Positions 44,635 to 51,658 of a stretch of 64,000 nucleotides of DNA are shown piece by piece. The translations under genes were made by a program, and so were the position numbers. The notes under the pieces are model-generated. The model ran no database searches and was not told where the DNA came from. It was given only the letters and a program-made list of their open reading frames with translations. The stretch is from Halosimplex rubrum. GTDB lineage: Archaea > Halobacteriota > Halobacteria > Halobacteriales > Haloarculaceae. Every line of letters starts with the position of its first letter. Positions within the stretch are counted from its first letter, which is position 1. The stretch spans positions 1,364,001 to 1,428,000 of the forward strand of contig NZ_CP058910.1 in assembly GCF_013415885.1 (NCBI RefSeq), written 5' to 3'.

Positions 44635-45089
44635 CTCCGCGGTCCGCGACGCCACTGTTCGTGGACACCAGCGCGTTCTACGCGCACTTCGTAGAAAACG
44701 CCCCTCGCCACGGGGAGGCACGGGGGGTGTTCGACGGGATCAGGACTGATGACCTTCCGTATCGTCCGCTCGTCACCTCCAGTTACGTGCTCTCGGAACT
44801 CGCGACGCTGTTACTCCGAAAGACATCTCAGACGGTCGCGAGCGATGCGCTCGAACGGATCCGGTCGTCGTCGGTCGTCTCGATAGTCCATCCGAACGAG
44901 TCCGAGTTCGCTGCGGTCTGCCAGTCGTTCGAACGATTCGACGACCAGCGGATTTCGTTCGTGGACCACTCGATAGCAGTTCTGGCTCGCCAACGCGGCG
45001 TCGAACACGTGTTCGCGTTCGACGACGACTTCAGGGTGTTCGATCTCGCGGTCGTGCCCGCCGACACCGGTGACGTGACCGGACAGTAG
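44631..45089 (+). CDS. PIN domain toxin (VapC-like)
   Basis: 152 residues. PIN active-site residues: Asp in LFVDTSAFYA (residue 12), Glu in SYVLSELATLL, and Asp residues in ISFVDHSIAVLA and VFAFDDDFRVFD. Endoribonuclease toxin by family. The window thus holds two VapC-type modules with unrelated antitoxins (AbrB at 7708, RHH here). Its stop lies 3 bases from the stop of the convergent FrhB-like gene. Codon use is less GC-extreme than in neighbouring genes (several ATT, TCG, GTA codons), in line with mobile toxin-antitoxin loci. Confidence 0.88.
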   Translation: MTPRSATPLFVDTSAFYAHFVENAPRHGEARGVFDGIRTDDLPYRPLVTSSYVLSELATLLLRKTSQTVASDALERIRSSSVVSIVHPNESEFAAVCQSFERFDDQRISFVDHSIAVLARQRGVEHVFAFDDDFRVFDLAVVPADTGDVTGQ

Positions 45090-45092
45090 GTG

Positions 45093-46736
45093 TCAGTGCC
45101 CGCGGTCGTGGGGGTTCATCTCAGTCCCGTAGTTCTCGGCGTGGTCGGCGTAGTCGATGAACCGGGGCGCGTCGGGGTCGAACGGCCGTTCCAGCGACTC
45201 GAAGGCCTTCTGCTTGTCCCACGACTGCAGGCCGCCGACGGCCGACCGGTCCTCGAGGTCGTGGTAGTCTAGGTCGTCTTTCGTCAGGTTCCAGGCGTCG
45301 AGGCCCTGCTCGGTCCGGACGATCACCGAGGAGTACTCGTCGCTGGACCCCACCGATCCGACGGTGAGGTCGGCGCAGTAGCCGGTGAAGTCCGCACACT
45401 CGTCACAGCCCTTCAAGGCGGCGTCGTGGAACGCCTCGACGTCCTCGTCGACGATGAGGTCGCCGTCGCGGTCGTAGACCATCATCCGCCCGTCGAGCAC
45501 GTCCATCTTGCCCACGTCGTCGAGGTCGATGCCGCGCTGTGCGACGATCTGCTCGCCCATCAGGCGCTCGTAGTTGAAGTTCTTCGTACACATCAGGGCG
45601 ATCGTGTAGTCGACCGCGCGGACGCCCGCCTCCTGGCTGGCGTAGTCCCACTCGAAGTCCTGCAGGGCACGGATGCCCTCGATCTCGCAGGGCGTGCCGA
45701 CGAGCGCCAGCGACGCCTCCTCGATTGGGCCCTCGATCTTGTGGTCCCACTGTCCGAGGTCGAGGTTCCCGAGCGCCATCGTCTGGTTGTAGAAACTCCC
45801 GGCGTTCTCGATGCACTCCGCGGGCGTCGTCGCGAGGAAGGACTCGGCCTTCCACGGGTCGTCGTCGCTCTCGGTCGCGATGAGCGCGCCGTCGATCTCG
45901 CCGGCCTCCAGCAGGTGACACAGGACGGAGGTGACGAGCCCGCCGTCCTGCGCCGAGTCGCGCCAGTCGTCCTCGACTTTGGCGGAGAACTCGGTGATGG
46001 GGTCGCCGGCGCCTTTCACGTTGTCGTCGCCGCCGGTGATCTTCCACTGGCGCTCGTAGCGCAGGCCGCCGCGGGGGCAGAAGTCCCAGCACAGCGAACA
46101 GCCGGTACACATCTTGACGAGTTCGGGCAGACCGTCGTCGCCGATGCCGATGGAGTCGGAGGGGCAGGCGGCGACGCAGGTGCCACACTGGATACAGCGG
46201 CCGTCGTCGACGACGGCCTCGTCGAGTTCCATGAACCACGTCTTGTCGTCGGGCGTCTCGATGTCGTTCATCCGCGAGCGGATCTCGTAGGAGGGCGTGT
46301 CCAGTTCCAGCTCCTCCTCGCCGGGCCGCTGGACGCGCCGGTCGGCGGGCGTGTCGTACACGTCCTGGCTCGCGCCCTCCGCGGGTTCGGTGAACTCGAC
46401 ATCACGGAGCTTACCGTGCTCGTCGACGTTCGCGGGCGTCGCGCCACCGTCCGTGGCGACGCCCCCTTGCTGGCGATCGCCGCGTGACCGGCCGCCGCAG
46501 CCGCAGGAACTGCCACAGCCACAGTCGTCGCCGTCGTCGGACCCGCCCACGTCGGGGACGCGGGGTACCGGGTCGTCGCTGCCCCCGTCGGTCAGCAGTC
46601 GTGAGTCGTCGAATTCGATCTCGTCGCCGTCGGGGCCGTGTCCAGTTTCGGCGAGTTCGGGCGCCACGTCGGCAGGTGCGACCTGGTCGGCCTCCGGGCT
46701 GGCCGCCACGCGCTCGCGGGCCCGGTCAGTCCCCAT
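45093..46736 (-). CDS. F420 hydrogenase/dehydrogenase beta subunit (FrhB/FqoF-like) with ferredoxin domain
   Basis: 547 residues. N-terminal 160 residues are disordered and acidic with a cysteine cluster CGCGSSCGCGG (C72, C74, C78, C80). A two-cluster ferredoxin follows: CIQCGTCVAACP (C181, C184, C187, C191) and CTGCSLCWDFCP (C210, C213, C216, C220). The remainder is the FrhB fold, with LALVGTPCEIEGIRAL, IALMCTKNFNYE and the Cys pair in GCDECADFTGYCADLTVG, which bind FAD, F420 and another Fe-S cluster. Oxidises F420H2 in relatives. It overlaps the siroheme reductase stop by 11 bases, so it is the second gene of that operon and its likely electron donor. Confidence 0.9.
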   Translation of the reverse strand: MGTDRARERVAASPEADQVAPADVAPELAETGHGPDGDEIEFDDSRLLTDGGSDDPVPRVPDVGGSDDGDDCGCGSSCGCGGRSRGDRQQGGVATDGGATPANVDEHGKLRDVEFTEPAEGASQDVYDTPADRRVQRPGEEELELDTPSYEIRSRMNDIETPDDKTWFMELDEAVVDDGRCIQCGTCVAACPSDSIGIGDDGLPELVKMCTGCSLCWDFCPRGGLRYERQWKITGGDDNVKGAGDPITEFSAKVEDDWRDSAQDGGLVTSVLCHLLEAGEIDGALIATESDDDPWKAESFLATTPAECIENAGSFYNQTMALGNLDLGQWDHKIEGPIEEASLALVGTPCEIEGIRALQDFEWDYASQEAGVRAVDYTIALMCTKNFNYERLMGEQIVAQRGIDLDDVGKMDVLDGRMMVYDRDGDLIVDEDVEAFHDAALKGCDECADFTGYCADLTVGSVGSSDEYSSVIVRTEQGLDAWNLTKDDLDYHDLEDRSAVGGLQSWDKQKAFESLERPFDPDAPRFIDYADHAENYGTEMNPHDRGH

Positions 46737-48474
46737 GAGCGACACCTCCCGAGACGTTCGCGTCGGCGCGTTGCATGACCTTCCGGAGCCGCTGGTTCCC
46801 GACTCGACGGGTCCACTCGTAGAATCGCTCGCCCGCCTCGCGCTCGTCGACGTAGGCCGCGAACAGCTCCTCGATGGCCGGGATGACCGCGCTCGCGGGT
46901 ACCGCGGTCTCGACCCAGTCGAGGAACTCGTTGTCCGAGCCGAGGCTCCCGCCGAGGCCGAAGTCCATGCCTTCGACGATATTGTCGCCCTCCTCGTTGG
47001 TGGTGCCCTCGGGGTCGTCGACGTCGACCGTCTCGCCGCGGAAGCCGATGTCGGCGATCTGCGGTTGGGCACACGAGGCCGAACAGCCCGACATGTGCAT
47101 CCGGACCACGTCGAGGTCGTCGGGCGTGTCGATGCGCCGATCGAGGGCTTTGGCCCACCGATACACCCGATTCTTCGTCTCGACGATGCCGTAGTTGCAG
47201 AACTCCGAGCCGGTGCAGCCGACGGCGCCCCGCGTGAACGGCCCCGGATCCGGTTCGTACTTGCGGGCGAACGGCTCGTTCAGCAGGTCGCCGACGTTCT
47301 CGGCGGGAACGTGGGTGACGAGGAAGTTCTGGTCGGTGGCCAGGCGGACCGAGGCCTCGTCGGTGCCGTACTCCCGCGCGGCGCGGGCGGCTTCGGCGAA
47401 CTCGTCGCCGCCCATCCGGCCGGCGACGACGTTGAAGCCGACGTACTTCAGCCCGTCTTCTTTCTGGTCGTGGACGCCGACGTGGTCGCCGGTGTACCCC
47501 TCGGTGAGGTCCGTCCCGGCTGTCGGCAGATCCACCTCACAGCGCCGGCGGACCGCTTGCTCGAACGCCTCGGTACCGAGCTGTTCGACGAGATAGCGCA
47601 TCCGGCAGACGCCGCGATTCGACCGATCACCGAGTTCCTTGAACGTCTGGGCGATCGCGCGGCAGAACTCCACCGCGTCGCCCGGCGGGACGAACACGTC
47701 CATCGCCGTCGCCATGCGCGGCCCGTCCGAGAGGCCGCCGCCGACCTTGCAGTGGAAGCCGTAGACCTCCTTGCCACCGTCCGACGAGCCCGACGAGCCT
47801 CCGGCTTCGCCGGAGCCCCCGACTTCCTTGCGCGCGGGCGTCAACCCCACGTCGTTGATCTGCGACTGGCCGCAGTCGCGCGCGCAGCCGGTGACGGTCA
47901 TCTTGAACTTCCGCGGGAGGTTGGCGTACTCCCGGTTCTCCGTGAAGAACTCGGAGACGGCGTCGATGACGGGCTGGGCGTCGAAACACTCGTGACCGTC
48001 CAGCCCGGCGGCCGGACAACCGAGGACGTTCCGGGCGGAGTCGCCACAGCCCTGGATCGTCGTCAGGCCGACCTCGTCGTATCTCGCCCAGACCTCGGGC
48101 ACGTCCTCGACCTCGATCCAGTGCATCTGGATGTCCTGACGGGTCGTGAGGTCGAGGAAGGCGTCGCCCCAGACCGAGTTCTGGTCCTCGCCGCCGTACT
48201 CCGCAGGCGCGGTGGCGTACGTCTCGGCCACCTCGCCGATCACCTCGGCCTGTTCGGGCGTGAGATACCCGCCGGGGACCTTGGTCCGCATCATGAAGTA
48301 GCCGTCCTGCCGCCCGTGAGCATACATCCCGGCCCACTTCAACCGCTCCCACTCGCCGTCGCCCGCGCGCGCCTCGATCTCTTCGAACGACAGCCCCTCT
48401 GCGGCGTACGACTTCACGTCCTCGACCACGTCCAGCGGGTGTTTCTCCTGTTTCCACTCCTCGACCGTGTTCAC
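46726..48474 (-). CDS. Siroheme nitrite/sulfite reductase (ferredoxin-type)
   Basis: About 582 residues. Two NIR/SIR half-domain pairs. The C-terminal half has the siroheme-4Fe4S ligands CTGSEFC and SGCSASCAQPQIADIGF; the N-terminal half also retains cysteines (GCGDSARNVLGCPA, VTGCARDCG) that plant-type enzymes have lost. Performs six-electron reduction of nitrite to ammonia or sulfite to sulfide; sequence by eye does not decide which. No nitrate reductase gene is nearby. A Gly/Ser insertion (GSGEAGGSSGSSDGG) sits between the halves. Start: GTG 48474 (MNTVEEWKQEKHPLDVV) is preferred to GTG 48483; both are inside a hairpin. Confidence 0.9.
   Translation of the reverse strand: MNTVEEWKQEKHPLDVVEDVKSYAAEGLSFEEIEARAGDGEWERLKWAGMYAHGRQDGYFMMRTKVPGGYLTPEQAEVIGEVAETYATAPAEYGGEDQNSVWGDAFLDLTTRQDIQMHWIEVEDVPEVWARYDEVGLTTIQGCGDSARNVLGCPAAGLDGHECFDAQPVIDAVSEFFTENREYANLPRKFKMTVTGCARDCGQSQINDVGLTPARKEVGGSGEAGGSSGSSDGGKEVYGFHCKVGGGLSDGPRMATAMDVFVPPGDAVEFCRAIAQTFKELGDRSNRGVCRMRYLVEQLGTEAFEQAVRRRCEVDLPTAGTDLTEGYTGDHVGVHDQKEDGLKYVGFNVVAGRMGGDEFAEAARAAREYGTDEASVRLATDQNFLVTHVPAENVGDLLNEPFARKYEPDPGPFTRGAVGCTGSEFCNYGIVETKNRVYRWAKALDRRIDTPDDLDVVRMHMSGCSASCAQPQIADIGFRGETVDVDDPEGTTNEEGDNIVEGMDFGLGGSLGSDNEFLDWVETAVPASAVIPAIEELFAAYVDEREAGERFYEWTRRVGNQRLRKVMQRADANVSGGVAHGD
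47782..47815. repeat. Micro-insertion with tandem repeat and hairpin in the siroheme reductase gene
   Basis: The nonamer cgacgagcc is repeated at 47782-47790 and 47791-47799, followed by a perfect hairpin ctccggc-ttc-gccggag (47799-47815). It encodes the Gly/Ser linker absent from typical relatives. The ttc loop matches that of the second hairpin in the beta-CASP gene insertion. Confidence 0.55.
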
Positions 48475-48501
48475 GCGAGCCACCCCCCGGTGGCTCGCGT
48501 G
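48472..48501. promoter_or_regulatory. 13-bp perfect hairpin covering the siroheme reductase start codon
   Basis: Arms cacgcgagccacc (48472-48484) and ggtggctcgcgtg (48489-48501) with a 4-base loop. On the mRNA both possible GTG start codons (48483 and 48474) fall in the 3' arm. It could be an RNA structure that hides the start site or a DNA operator; the sequence alone does not say which. Confidence 0.6.
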
Positions 48502-48928
48502 TGCTCGTCAGTGCCCGTCGTGCTGCCGTTCGCCGCCGTCTCCCTCGACGTTCCGCGAGTGCGTGTATCCCTGGTGTGCATGGTCTCTCTCACGCGACGG
48601 TCGCGTGTGCTACTAGTTCTCACTACCCACGCCCCTGTATCCCACCCTCTCGGTCAGCGCTGCCACGACTGCGTGAAACCCCGCTTCGATTGCCGCTACC
48701 GGTGACGTTCTGCGGCGGCGGAGACACCACCGTTTCGCGTCCAGCGGCCGTCCGGCCGGGGTCGGTACCCGATCGGTCGGCCCGCAGCCGTGTCATGTGT
48801 CCGATCTGCCCGGTTCGGTCCGGTATCACGGCGTACTCCCGGGCTTCTTCGGGGAGCGCCGATCGATGGAATCGGATCATGTTGCCTATTCCCGGCAGCG
48901 ACGGCGAAGGGTGCGTGGAGGTGCGTTC
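48502..48928. other. Long gene-free divergent regulatory region
   Basis: About 430 bases between the siroheme reductase operon (leftward) and a 50-residue gene (rightward). Open frames here are GC shadows without recognisable protein patterns. Visible structure: the hairpin at 48472-48501 on its left edge, a second palindrome at 48591-48607, and the less GC-rich stretch ctactagttctcactac near 48610, which could hold the leftward promoter. If so, the reductase mRNA has a leader of over 100 bases, unusual for haloarchaea. Confidence 0.55.
48591..48607. promoter_or_regulatory. Second palindrome upstream of the siroheme reductase
   Basis: cacgcgac-g-gtcgcgtg, 8-bp arms around one base. It shares the outer sequence cacgcga...tcgcgtg with the start-codon hairpin about 105 bases away, so the two may bind the same regulator. 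Confidence 0.45.
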
Positions 48929-48934
48929 TTATAT
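48929..48934 (+). promoter_or_regulatory. TATA-like box of the 50-residue gene
   Basis: TTATAT centred about 32 bases before ATG 48964, predicting a leader of only about 5 bases. Confidence 0.6.
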
Positions 48935-48963
48935 GGGAGGGAGCCCTGTAAACGATCAACCGA

Positions 48964-49116
48964 ATGAGCGACTCACAGAACGTGCAGGCGGTCGAAGAAG
49001 AGCAGGTCGAATCGGAGGACGAACGCGAGGTCGACACCTCGCACCTCGACGGCGTCGAAGACGGATGCGGCTGCGCCGAGGTGTGGGAACACCTCTCCGA
49101 CGAGCGCGACGAGTAG
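48964..49116 (+). CDS. Acidic 50-residue haloarchaeal microprotein
   Basis: Begins MSDSQNVQAVEEEQVESED and ends in a small conserved-looking knob, EDGCGCAEVWEHLSDERDE, with two cysteines (C-G-C). The first part is disordered and very acidic. Similar tails (GCxEIWEHLSxxR) occur in small haloarchaeal proteins as far as I recall. The TATA box, proper stop and biased codon use support it as a real gene. It is shorter than usual gene-calling limits. Function unknown; the CGC pair might bind a metal or be redox-active. Confidence 0.72.
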   Translation: MSDSQNVQAVEEEQVESEDEREVDTSHLDGVEDGCGCAEVWEHLSDERDE

Positions 49117-49124
49117 GCCGGGCG

Positions 49125-49130
49125 TTTATT
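49125..49130 (+). promoter_or_regulatory. TATA-like box of the HTH-10 remnant
   Basis: TTTATT centred 26-27 bases before ATG 49154, the ideal leaderless spacing. Confidence 0.55.
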
Positions 49131-49153
49131 CTCCGGCGGTGCGAACTGGTTCC

Positions 49154-49288
49154 ATGAGTGTCATCGGGGAGTTGCGGGTGCCGGCGGCGGCGTCCCTACT
49201 GGACGACGCGCTTGGGTCCGTCGCGGGGGCGGTCACTGTCGAGCGGATGGTCGTCGACGGCGAGGGACGCGTCGCCGTGGCGAACTAA
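49154..49288 (+). pseudogene. N-terminal remnant of a bacterio-opsin-activator-type (HTH-10) regulator
   Basis: 44 codons, ATG to TAA. The start MSVIGELRVPAAASLLDDAL and the following VTVERMVVDGEGRVAV look like the first strand-helix-strand of haloarchaeal Bat/HTH-10 regulators, which usually begin MSVIxEFxVP and run for over 200 residues to a C-terminal HTH. Here the frame stops at once and nothing downstream matches, because ftsY begins on the other strand 7 bases later. Either a truncated gene with its promoter left intact or a genuine microprotein derived from one. Confidence 0.55.
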
Positions 49289-49295
49289 GGAGCGG

Positions 49296-50501
49296 TTACT
49301 CCTCGCCGAGGAGTCGGTCGACGATGTCCTCGGGATCGAACGGTTCGAGGTCGCCGTAGTCCTGCCCGGTGCCGAGAAAGAGGATCGGCTTGCCCGTGAC
49401 GTGGGCGATGGAGATGGCCGCGCCGCCCTGCGGGTCGGCGTCGGCCTTCGTCAGCACCGCGCCGTCGATCTCCGCGGCGTCGTCGAACTCGCGGGCGCGG
49501 TTGACGGCGTCCTGGCCCGCGACGGCCTCGTCGACGAACAGCGTCATGTCCGGGTCGATGACCCGGTCGATCTTCGAGAGCTGGTCCATCAGGCCGTCGG
49601 AGGTGTGCAGGCGACCGGCCGTGTCGCCCAGCACCACGTCCACGTCGTTGGCCTTCGCGTACTCGACGGCGTCGTAGATGACCGCGGCGGGGTCCGAGCC
49701 CTGTTCGTGGGAGATGACGCGCTTGTCCAGCGCCTCGGCGTGTTGCTGGAGCTGCTCGTTGGCGCCGGCGCGGTAGGTGTCGCCGTTGGCCAGTACCGCC
49801 GATAGGCCCCGCTGTTCGAAGTACCGCGAGAGCTTGGCGATGGTCGTCGTCTTCCCGACGCCGTTGACGCCGGTGAAGATGATGACGACCGGCGCGTCGC
49901 CCTCGGCCACCCGCTCGTCGAAGTCGAACTGGCCGACGCTGATCACGTCGTACAGCGCCTCGCGGAGCGCGTCGCGGACGAGGTTGCCGGTCGAAGACAG
50001 CCGTCGGCGCGTGTCGCCGACGAGGTTCTCCTCGACGCCGTCGAGGATCTCCTGGGCGACGCCCATCTCCACGTCGCTCTGGAGCAAGGCGAGTTCGAGG
50101 TCGTCGAGGTGGTCCTGCAGGTCGTCCTCGTCGATGACCGTCTTGCCGGTCGCGAACAGCTTCGCCCGCTCGCCGAGGCTCCGACCGTCGTCGGCTTCCG
50201 CCTCGGTCTCGGCGTCCTCGACCTCGGCGCCCGCCGACTCCGCCGTGTCGGGCTCGTCGCCGGCGTCGGTCGCGTCTTCCGCTTCGGCGTCGGCCGCCGG
50301 CGTGTCGACCCCGTCTTCGGCGTCGGACTCGCCGGTCGTCTCCGCTTCGGTCACCGCGGACGCGTCGCTGGCCTCGGCCTCGTCGGGCTCGGCCCCCTCG
50401 GCGTCTCCGTCGACCGCTTCCTCGTCGACCGCCTCGTCGTCGACGTCCTCCTCGACGTCGTCGCTGAAGCGGCCGAGCTTCTCTTTCAGTCCGTCGAACA
50501 T
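49296..50501 (-). CDS. ftsY: Signal recognition particle receptor FtsY
   Basis: 401 residues. An acidic A domain (residues 1-105, Glu/Asp/Ala-rich) is followed by the N domain and the SRP-type GTPase: G1 GVNGVGKTTTIAKL, the I-box and G2 region GDTYRAGANEQL, G3 DTAGRLHTS, G4 TKAD, and the closing GGAAISIAHVTGKPILFLGTGQ. Receives SRP-bound ribosomes at the membrane and passes them to Sec. The long acidic A domain is usual in haloarchaea. Starts 6 bases after the prefoldin stop, same operon. Confidence 0.97.
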   Translation of the reverse strand: MFDGLKEKLGRFSDDVEEDVDDEAVDEEAVDGDAEGAEPDEAEASDASAVTEAETTGESDAEDGVDTPAADAEAEDATDAGDEPDTAESAGAEVEDAETEAEADDGRSLGERAKLFATGKTVIDEDDLQDHLDDLELALLQSDVEMGVAQEILDGVEENLVGDTRRRLSSTGNLVRDALREALYDVISVGQFDFDERVAEGDAPVVIIFTGVNGVGKTTTIAKLSRYFEQRGLSAVLANGDTYRAGANEQLQQHAEALDKRVISHEQGSDPAAVIYDAVEYAKANDVDVVLGDTAGRLHTSDGLMDQLSKIDRVIDPDMTLFVDEAVAGQDAVNRAREFDDAAEIDGAVLTKADADPQGGAAISIAHVTGKPILFLGTGQDYGDLEPFDPEDIVDRLLGEE

Positions 50502-50507
50502 CGGGCC

Positions 50508-50975
50508 TTACTCGTCGTCCTGCTGCTGCATCTGCTGCATCTGCTGCATCTGCTGTTGCTGCATCTGCTGGGCCTGCTGTTCGAGCTCCTCGCTCTCGGT
50601 CTCCAGCTCGGCGATGTCCGAGCGGATCTCCTCGATGCGCTCGTCGAGCGTGTCCTGCTTGTTCTCGAGGATGTCGACGGCGTCGTCCTGCTCCTGCTCG
50701 GCGGCGTAGCCGGCGCCGAACTCGACGATGACCTCGTCGATGTTCTGGATCTCCGCGCGGAGGAACGCGTCGCCGCCCAGCGGCACCTGCACGGTGTCGC
50801 CGGACTCGATGGCCCCGATGGCCTCCATGGCCTCGTTCATCTCCTGTTTCTCGTCCTGGAGCCCGGTGATCTCGTCCTCCATGGCCTCGATCTGCTCCTC
50901 GATCTGCTCGATCTCCTGGGCGATCTGCTGGAGTTGCTGCTGACCGCCGCCGCCACCGCCACCACCGAGGCTCAT
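50508..50975 (-). CDS. pfdA: Prefoldin subunit alpha
   Basis: 155 residues. Begins MSLGGGGGGGG, then two long coiled-coil helices (QQLQQIAQEIEQIEEQIEAM and the mirrored ILENKQDTLDERIEEIRSDI) joined by the beta-hairpin VQVPLGGDAFLRAEI and VIVEFGAGYAAEQ. With the beta subunit it forms the jellyfish-shaped hexameric chaperone that hands nascent proteins to the thermosome. The Gln/Met-rich tail comes from a 9-bp DNA repeat. ATG 50975 overlaps the rpl18a stop by 4 bases. Confidence 0.95.
   Translation of the reverse strand: MSLGGGGGGGGQQQLQQIAQEIEQIEEQIEAMEDEITGLQDEKQEMNEAMEAIGAIESGDTVQVPLGGDAFLRAEIQNIDEVIVEFGAGYAAEQEQDDAVDILENKQDTLDERIEEIRSDIAELETESEELEQQAQQMQQQQMQQMQQMQQQDDE
50520..50569. repeat. 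9-bp microsatellite in the prefoldin alpha gene
   Basis: Repeated ctgctgcat units (five, one with ctgttg in place) encode the Gln-Met-Gln tail of prefoldin alpha on the minus strand. Tail length is likely to vary between relatives. Confidence 0.75.
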
Positions 50976-51145
50976 GCGTCGACCCCCTCGATCTCGACCT
51001 GCGTGCGATTGAGTCCGTGCTTCGAGCCGAACTCGGCGAGGACGTGCTCGCGCGCGACGTTCTCGTTTACCGCTTCGATCTCCTTCTCGAAGGGCTGCCA
51101 GCCGTCGCGGGCACTCCACTGCCCGGTGACTGTGAACTCACTCAT
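50972..51145 (-). CDS. rpl18a: Ribosomal protein L18a (L20a/LX)
   Basis: 57 residues, starting MSEFTVTGQWSARDGWQPFEKEIEA and ending with GLNRTQVEIEGVDA. This is the short archaeal LX form of the eukaryotic L18a/L20a 50S subunit protein. ATG 51145 is chosen from the conserved FTVxGxW start; the frame open beyond it is not coding. Overlaps pfdA by 4 bases. In many haloarchaea it directly follows aif6; here a 500-base interval with an opposite-strand gene intervenes. Confidence 0.93.
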   Translation of the reverse strand: MSEFTVTGQWSARDGWQPFEKEIEAVNENVAREHVLAEFGSKHGLNRTQVEIEGVDA

Positions 51146-51289
51146 GTGTCCCGCTGGGAGAGCGAGCGGGAAGTACCTTCCGCAACGAACTCTCGCCGCC
51201 GTCACCGCGTTCGTCGAGTCCCGGGTGCGGCGGCTCGAACCGGTCGCGCTCGCCCGCGGTCCGCCGATCGTGACGACGAGGTAACAGTT

Positions 51290-51658
51290 ATGTACGACCG
51301 TCACGAACCGTCGCGCATGATGGGGGCTTCGAAGATGTTCGGGTTGCTGGCCAGCGACCGGCGACGACGGGTGTTACTGTTGCTGTGCGAGGAGGAACCG
51401 GTGAGCGTGCCCGACGCCGTCCAGATGCGGGGGGACGCGGCGCGACCATCGGCCAACGGGGGCCGCGACCACGACCGATCGCGACGGCAGACGGTTCGGC
51501 TGTACCACGCCGACCTGCCGAAACTGGCGGCCGCGAACCTGATCGAGTGGAATCGTGACGCCGAAACCGTCAGTCGCGGGCCACGGTTCGGGGAGATCGA
51601 ACCGATGCTAGACGTGCTCGGCGACAACGCCGCGCGGGTCCCGCAGGAGGTCGTCTGA
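51290..51658 (+). CDS. Winged-helix protein (resembles DUF7344)
   Basis: 122 residues. MFGLLASDRRRRVLLLLCEEEPVSVPDAV is the first helix pair of a small haloarchaeal winged-helix fold (I recall it as DUF7344), and QTVRLYHADLPKLAAANLIEWNRD the recognition helix and wing; the end carries FGEIEPMLDVLG. A disordered Arg/Asp-rich insertion interrupts it at about residues 48-66. Probably a DNA-binding regulator. It lies on the opposite strand between aif6 and rpl18a, interrupting the translation gene block. ATG 51290 is used; a Met at residue 10 is an alternative. Confidence 0.72.
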   Translation: MYDRHEPSRMMGASKMFGLLASDRRRRVLLLLCEEEPVSVPDAVQMRGDAARPSANGGRDHDRSRRQTVRLYHADLPKLAAANLIEWNRDAETVSRGPRFGEIEPMLDVLGDNAARVPQEVV

